Source: Dehalococcoidia bacterium (GTDB taxonomy: Bacteria > Chloroflexota > Dehalococcoidia > Lucifugimonadales > Australimonadaceae). From it: a stretch of DNA of 38,232 nt. The notes beneath the pieces are model-generated. The model saw only the letters and a program-made list of their open reading frames with translations. It did no database searches and had not been told where the DNA came from. Where the stretch lies: contig JAGWBE010000022.1 in assembly GCA_021296055.1 (NCBI GenBank), forward strand, positions 12,117-50,348, given 5' to 3'. The stretch's first letter is position 1. Each line of letters begins with the position of its first letter. The translations under genes were made by a program, and so were the position numbers. Positions 34,408 to 38,232 of this stretch are shown piece after piece.

Positions 34408-35270
34408 CTACCCCACCGCCTCTTTGAAGCGGCGGAGGGCGTCTATGTGGGCGTCGGGGGCGGCTAGGCCGGCGTTCATCGTGTTGAGGGCTGCGTAGTC
34501 GGCGCCTAGGCCAGCCCACGTTTCTAGGGCGCGCGCGGCGTTGTCTATGGCGTTGGCGCTCTCTAGGGGGACGCGGCCATCGACGCCGACGCTCGCGGGG
34601 TCGCGGCCCTCTTCGCGCACGATCTCGCGGAAGCGGGCTACGTCGTCGGGGGCCGTGCGGTCGGCGCGCTGGTTGAGGATCCAGCCGTCGGCGAGGCGGG
34701 CGATGCGGCGGAGGACGCGGTCGTCGTCGCCCATGCCGCTGGCGCCGCCCATCCAGATGGGGATGGGGCTCTGGACGGGCAGCGGATTGATGCCCGCCTC
34801 GGGGACGGAGTGCCAGCGGCCTTGGAACGAGACCGACTGCTGCGTCCAGAGCAGGCTTAGCACCTCTACCTGCTCTTCATAGCGGCGGCCTCGGTTGTGG
34901 AAGTCTTGGCCTAGCGCCTCGTACTCGACGGCGTTCCAGCCGATGCCGACGCCAAGCCGCAGGCGCCCGCCGCTGAGCACGTCCAGCGCCGCCGCCTGCT
35001 TGGCGACGAGGGCGGTCTGACGCTGCGGCAGGATGATGACGCCGGTCGCCAGTTGGATGCGCTCGGTGACTCCGGCGAGGTAGGAGAAGAGGACAAAGGG
35101 TTCGTGGAAGGCGTGTTCGAGGCGGTAGCCGCCGCGCCAGTCGGGGCGGTTGGAGGCGTCGGCGCCGAGGACGTGTCGTAGCCGAGGGATTCGGCGGCCT
35201 GGGCAAACGCCTTGATGGCGCCCGGGTCAGCGCCAATCTCGGTCTGGGGGAAGACGGCTCCCAATTTCAT
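34408..35270 (-). pseudogene. LLM-class (F420-dependent type) oxidoreductase, one-base deletion
   Basis: ATG 35270 follows AGGAGAG and opens MKLGAVFPQTEIGADPGAIKAFAQAAESLGYD. Coding then continues one frame away as HVLGADASN, LEHAFHEPFVLFSYLAG, ALDVLSGGRLRLGVGIGWN, GWILNQ and a TAG at 34408-34410. A single missing C near 35175 (GACCACG reduced to GACACG on the coding strand) explains the break exactly; the corrected protein is 287 aa. The opening and GIGWN motif fit the TIGR03619-type F420-dependent group. It is the third gene of a RidA/SMP-30/LLM run. Confidence 0.8.
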
Positions 35271-35293
35271 GCGGCGGCTCTCCTTACGCAGAG

Positions 35294-36160
35294 TTACAGC
35301 AGGATGCGCGAGAGGAACTCGGGGCGGCCCTTGACGCCCGCCTCCAACGCGAACACGCGCCCGCCCGCTGCGCCGTTGTCCTCCTCCGCGTCCGTCGGTC
35401 GGCCCGCGGTGGTGAAGTACATCGTGGCGTAGTCGGCGCCGCCGAAGGCGACGCTGGAGACCTTGCGCGCGGGGAAGTCGATGCGCTGCGTTGGGCGTCC
35501 GTCGGCGCCGTAGCGGATGCACGACCACCCGTCCCAGCGGGCGCACCACACGTAGCCCTCCGCGTCCACCGTCATGCCGTCGGGATGGCCGTCGTCGCTC
35601 GCGGTGTCAGCGAAGACGCGGCGGTTGACGATGGCGCCGGTGGCGCGGTCGTAGTCGAAGAGGTCGATGCGCTGCGTGGGCGTGTCGACGTAGTAGAGGC
35701 CGTCGAGGGCAGGGGTGAAGCCGAGGCCGTTGGAGATGGTGACGCCCTCGACAAGTTTGACGATGGAGCCGTCGAGGTCGAGGCGATAGAGCGCGCCGTG
35801 GGGGCCGCGCTCGAAGGGCATCGTGCCGCAGAAGACGCGCCCCTCCGGGTCGGCGATAACGTCGTTGAAGCGCGCGGCGGCCTCGTCGGGCAGCGATTCG
35901 TGGACGGCGCGGATGCTGCCGTCGGCGCTGAGGACGGCGATCTTGCCGTGCGCCATAAAGAGCAGCAGCGAGCCGTCGGCCTGGAAGGTGAAGCCACCGA
36001 CGGTCTCGCCCTCGAACACCGTCTCCGGCGCGCCGGACGCGTCGAGGCGGTAGACGCCCTGGCCAGTGATGTCCGTCCAGTAGAGGCGCTGCTCTACGGG
36101 GTGCCACAGCGGGTTCTCGCCCAGGCGGTAGGGGTGGTCGACGACGACGCGCGGCTCCAT
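35294..36160 (-). CDS. SMP-30/gluconolactonase-family protein
   Basis: A 288-aa six-bladed beta-propeller. Metal-site residues expected in the family are visible: Glu in LGENPLWHP (about 15), Asn in RFNDVIADPEGR, Asn in ISNGLGFTP, and Asp in DDGHPDGMTVDAEGYVWCA. Members hydrolyse sugar or other lactones with Ca/Zn. The ATG lies two bases after the RidA stop with GAGG inside the RidA end, so they are coupled. An LLM oxidoreductase follows 23 bp later. An oxidise-then-hydrolyse-lactone pairing is plausible but inferred. Confidence 0.9.
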   Translation of the reverse strand: MEPRVVVDHPYRLGENPLWHPVEQRLYWTDITGQGVYRLDASGAPETVFEGETVGGFTFQADGSLLLFMAHGKIAVLSADGSIRAVHESLPDEAAARFNDVIADPEGRVFCGTMPFERGPHGALYRLDLDGSIVKLVEGVTISNGLGFTPALDGLYYVDTPTQRIDLFDYDRATGAIVNRRVFADTASDDGHPDGMTVDAEGYVWCARWDGWSCIRYGADGRPTQRIDFPARKVSSVAFGGADYATMYFTTAGRPTDAEEDNGAAGGRVFALEAGVKGRPEFLSRILL

Positions 36161-36162
36161 AG

Positions 36163-36636
36163 CTAGACCTCGATCTCTATCTCCGCTTCGACCTCGACGG
36201 GGATGCCGACGGGAAGGGAGTTCATCCCGACGGCGGAGCGTGCGTGGGCGCCTCGGTCGGCGCCCCATAGTTCGATGATGAGGTCGGAGAAGCCGTTGAT
36301 AACGTTGGGCGTCTGCACGAAGTCGGATGCGCAGTTGACCATGCCGAGCACCTTCAGCCACGCGGCGACGCGGTCGAGGTCGCCGAGCGCCCGTTGGATG
36401 CTGCCGAGCATGGCCAGGGCGGTGAGGCGCGCGGCCTCGTAGCCCTGCTAGTCGACGCCCAGCTTGCCCGTCATTGTGATGCTGCCGTCGACGTTCTGCG
36501 GGCTGTGCCCCGACACGCAGGCGCGGTTGCCGCGGACGCGTACGGGGGTGAAAGGCAGCTTCATACCGGGGGGCGGTTGCAACGCAGCGGGCAGGGTTAG
36601 TCCCATCGCTTCCAGCTTCGCCTCAATCTGGGCCAT
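36163..36636 (-). pseudogene. RidA/YjgF-family protein with internal amber codon
   Basis: ATG 36636 follows AGGAGGTGA. The frame reads 62 residues (VRGNRACVSGHSPQNVDGS ... GKLGVD), then TAG at 36448-36450, then QGYEAARLTALAMLGSIQRALGDLDRV through RSAVGMNSLPVGIPVEVEAEIEI. The second part carries the family Arg that contacts the imine substrate (R-S-A-V-G-x-x-x-LP). A one-base change (for example CAG or TCG to TAG) restores about 157 aa. RidA proteins deaminate reactive enamines/imines; this subgroup often sits beside catabolic oxidases. It is coupled to the SMP-30 gene. Confidence 0.8.
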
Positions 36637-37029
36637 GGCTCACCTCCTGCGGGGAACCGTATCGTTTCGCCGCGCGCGTGGCAAACAGGGCGCCTCCGTT
36701 CACCCTCCGATTCCCCTCAGGGCGAACGGGGGCGAGGGGAGGAATCGAGGCGAGATTCCCGCTCCCCGCTTTCGCGGGGACATGCTTCCGAGACCTTTGC
36801 GTAACTAGTCTGTCTCCCCGCCCTCACCCCCAAGAAGATAAGAAATATTTTGTGGGGGATACCCCCACGCCCCCAGCCGAGGGGCTGGCCGCCCCTCGGC
36901 ACTCCCTGCGTGAAGAGGCCCGGGATCATGCAAGGTCTCCTTTCGCGGCGATGCCGGTAGGGAAGCCGTGGTTGCCGAGAGGGGCGGAGCGCCGTAGAGT
37001 GCGGACTACCCCCTCCGCGAGGCTGCCCT
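36637..37029. repeat. Repeat-filled spacer, including dispersed repeat copy B (36811-36960)
   Basis: Left part: a CTCAGGGCGAAC half-palindrome (36715-36727) and an AGATTCCCGC...GCGGGGA palindrome (about 36753-36780). Right part: CCCCCAAGAAGATA, TGTGGGGGATACCCCCAC, CAGCCGAGGGGCTGGCCG, GCGTGAAGAGG, GGATCATGCAAGG and CTCCTTTCGCGG, the same block order as at 32706-32842. No gene is supported. The final 60 bases should hold the promoter and ribosome site of the aldolase gene. Confidence 0.7.
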
Positions 37030-37800
37030 ATGCGACGACCCAACCCCTTGAAGACGCTGTTCAGCGAAGGCCGGCCCGCGCTCGGCGGCTGGGTCTCCCT
37101 GGAGGGGACGCTGAAGACGGCTCGCACGGGGTTCGACTGGGTGCTGATCGACCTCCAACACGGCGCCCTCACGCTGGAGTCGGCGCGCCCGCTGATTCCG
37201 GTCATCGAGGCGGCGGGGCCAGTTCCGCTGGTGCGCGTGCCGTGGAACGAGCCGTCCATCATCATGCGGGCGCTGGACGCGGGGGCGTACGGAGTCATCG
37301 TGCCGTTGGTGAATTCGCGCGCGGAGGCGGAGGCGGCGGTCGCGGCGACGCGCTACCCGCCGGAGGGGGGCCGCAGCAGCGGGCCGTGGCGCGCGGGCTA
37401 CAGCGGCATCCGCGATTACGTGTCGTGGGCCAACGACGAGGTCGTCTGCATGGTGATGATCGAGACGCGCGAGGCGGTGGAGCAGGTGGAGGAGATCGTG
37501 TCCGTCCCCGGCGTCCACGGGGTGTACGTCGGCCCTAGCGACCTGTCGCTCGCCTACGGGCTGCTGCCTGCGCCCGACCAGGAGGACGCGGCGTGGAACG
37601 CGGCCATCGACCGCATCTTGGCGGCGTGCCGCGCGCACGGGGTTACGGCGGGGATAGCGGGCAACGCTCAAGTGGCGGAGAAGCGCTACCGCCAGGGCTT
37701 CCGCTTCCTGGAGGTGAGCCGCGACAGCGTGGCTATCCAATCGGGAGCCAAGGCGCACCTTGACCACATTCGCGCCGCCATCGACGCGCCGGGCGGCTAG
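37030..37800 (+). CDS. HpcH/HpaI-family aldolase
   Basis: A 256-aa TIM-barrel class II pyruvate aldolase. Seen: the base-bearing loop LIDLQHG (Asp41, His44), the pyruvate-binding Arg69 (VRVPWNEP), metal ligands Glu145 (MIETREAVE) and Asp171 (VGPSDLSLAYG), and a GIAGNA segment near 213. It cleaves 4-hydroxy-2-oxo acids to pyruvate and an aldehyde, a final step in several aromatic and sugar-acid routes. Relatives act on 2-keto-3-deoxy sugar acids, so the substrate is open. GAGG precedes the ATG. It is probably monocistronic and converges with the next gene. Confidence 0.92.
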   Translation: MRRPNPLKTLFSEGRPALGGWVSLEGTLKTARTGFDWVLIDLQHGALTLESARPLIPVIEAAGPVPLVRVPWNEPSIIMRALDAGAYGVIVPLVNSRAEAEAAVAATRYPPEGGRSSGPWRAGYSGIRDYVSWANDEVVCMVMIETREAVEQVEEIVSVPGVHGVYVGPSDLSLAYGLLPAPDQEDAAWNAAIDRILAACRAHGVTAGIAGNAQVAEKRYRQGFRFLEVSRDSVAIQSGAKAHLDHIRAAIDAPGG

Positions 37801-37809
37801 GCGCGCCCG

Positions 37810-38232
37810 CTACCCCTCGCTCAGAGGGGCGACGCTGAACACTACCTTGAAGGGGCGGCAGTAGATGACGACCGACCTATAGTCGGCGGCGTCGGCGGGC
37901 ACCTCGTAGTTCTGGTTGCCCACGTTGCCCTTGAGTTTGGCGAGCTCTACGTAGCCCTGCTCCTTCACCTGCGCCGATGTCTCGGGGTCGGGATGCATGC
38001 TGAGGAGCACGCGCATCCTCGAAGCGCAGGACGAGCGCGCCGTTCGGCAAGCGGTAGAGCGTCGCCGTTCCGCTGCCCTTGTGGAAGCTGTCGGCGTCGC
38101 GGAACTCCCCGCGGAGCAGCGCGAGAGCCTCGCCCTGCTCCGCCGGCATGGCCTCCGAGGCGCGCTCCTCCACTTGAGAGCGCGCCTCCATGATGGCCTC
38201 GGCGTCCTCCATGGTCACGGGCATGCGGACGG
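37810..38232 (-). pseudogene. DM13-domain protein, internally deleted and partial
   Basis: Read from the window edge: EERASEAMPAEQGEAL, then GEFRDADSFHKGSGTATLYRLPNGALVLRFED in one frame; then RVLLSMHPDPETSAQVKEQGYVELAKLKGNVGNQNYEVP and YRSVVIYCRPFKVVFSVAPL in another, ending with TAG at 37810-37812. This is the DM13 domain, thought to serve in electron transfer or hydroxylation. Between the parts (38014-38021) the usual F-x-VTNGPDL segment is absent and the frame changes, so roughly 25-30 bases appear lost. An ATG at 38224 exists, but family members commonly have a membrane segment further upstream, outside the window. Confidence 0.65.

Noticed and set aside
33392..36450. Genome-wide amber recoding (for example pyrrolysine) to explain two internal UAG codons
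   Set aside because: UAG is the terminal stop of many intact genes here (LigB-like, hyuB, ftsA, Rieske, HpaI), so it is not reassigned.

Overview
The window is high-GC bacterial DNA, most likely from an uncultured Chloroflexota related to Dehalococcoidia/SAR202. This is inferred from three things: lipoproteins with Pro-Thr-rich linkers after the lipobox, a bare rsmH-ftsA-ftsZ division cluster with no murein genes beside it, and a dense mix of Rieske oxygenases, luciferase-like flavin oxidoreductases, alpha/beta hydrolases, family III CoA-transferases and hydantoinase/oxoprolinase genes. No rRNA, tRNA, CRISPR array, transposase or phage module was recognised.

Layout. 1-1.6 kb: two related lipoprotein genes on the minus strand, the complete one a TAXI-type solute receptor broken by a frameshift. 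1.9-3.9 kb: two LigB-superfamily proteins with altered active-site motifs, closed by a strong terminator. 4.0-4.8 kb: repeat-rich spacer. 4.8-10.1 kb: minus-strand run of two alpha/beta hydrolases, hyuA and hyuB. 10.3-18.2 kb: ACT-malic enzyme, a DUF5679 zinc ribbon, a Rieske oxygenase, a carboxymuconolactone-decarboxylase-like protein, a DapA-family lyase, ComEC and a frameshifted DUF429 gene. 18.3-21 kb: a MhpC-like hydrolase, a TauD-like dioxygenase and a double-DUF427 protein with an in-frame UGA. 21-25.6 kb: aldo/keto reductase, CoA-transferase, MFS transporter and LLM oxidoreductase in tandem. 25.8-27.1 kb: a second Rieske oxygenase. 27.4-30.7 kb: ftsZ, ftsA, rsmH. 31-38 kb: amidase, interrupted ammonium transporter, an LLM/SMP-30/RidA cluster with two broken genes, a HpaI-type aldolase and a damaged DM13-domain gene at the edge.

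How they fit together. Most accessory genes suit oxidative breakdown of cyclic or heteroatom-rich organic matter: ring hydroxylation (Rieske), C-C or C-N bond hydrolysis (alpha/beta hydrolases, HyuAB, amidase), CoA activation (family III transferase), retro-aldol cleavage (HpaI, DapA family) and entry into central metabolism (malic enzyme). They lie in short independent clusters, so a single pathway is inference only.

The most interesting signals are two. A UGA codon in the DUF427 protein sits exactly where the second DUF427 domain of the same protein has its conserved Cys, and it is followed by a perfect small hairpin resembling a bacterial SECIS; this predicts a selenoprotein. Upstream of the amidase, GGGAC boxes recur about every 10.5 bp. 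Against the first, several other genes in the window carry amber codons or frameshifts, so sequence error or gene decay must be excluded.
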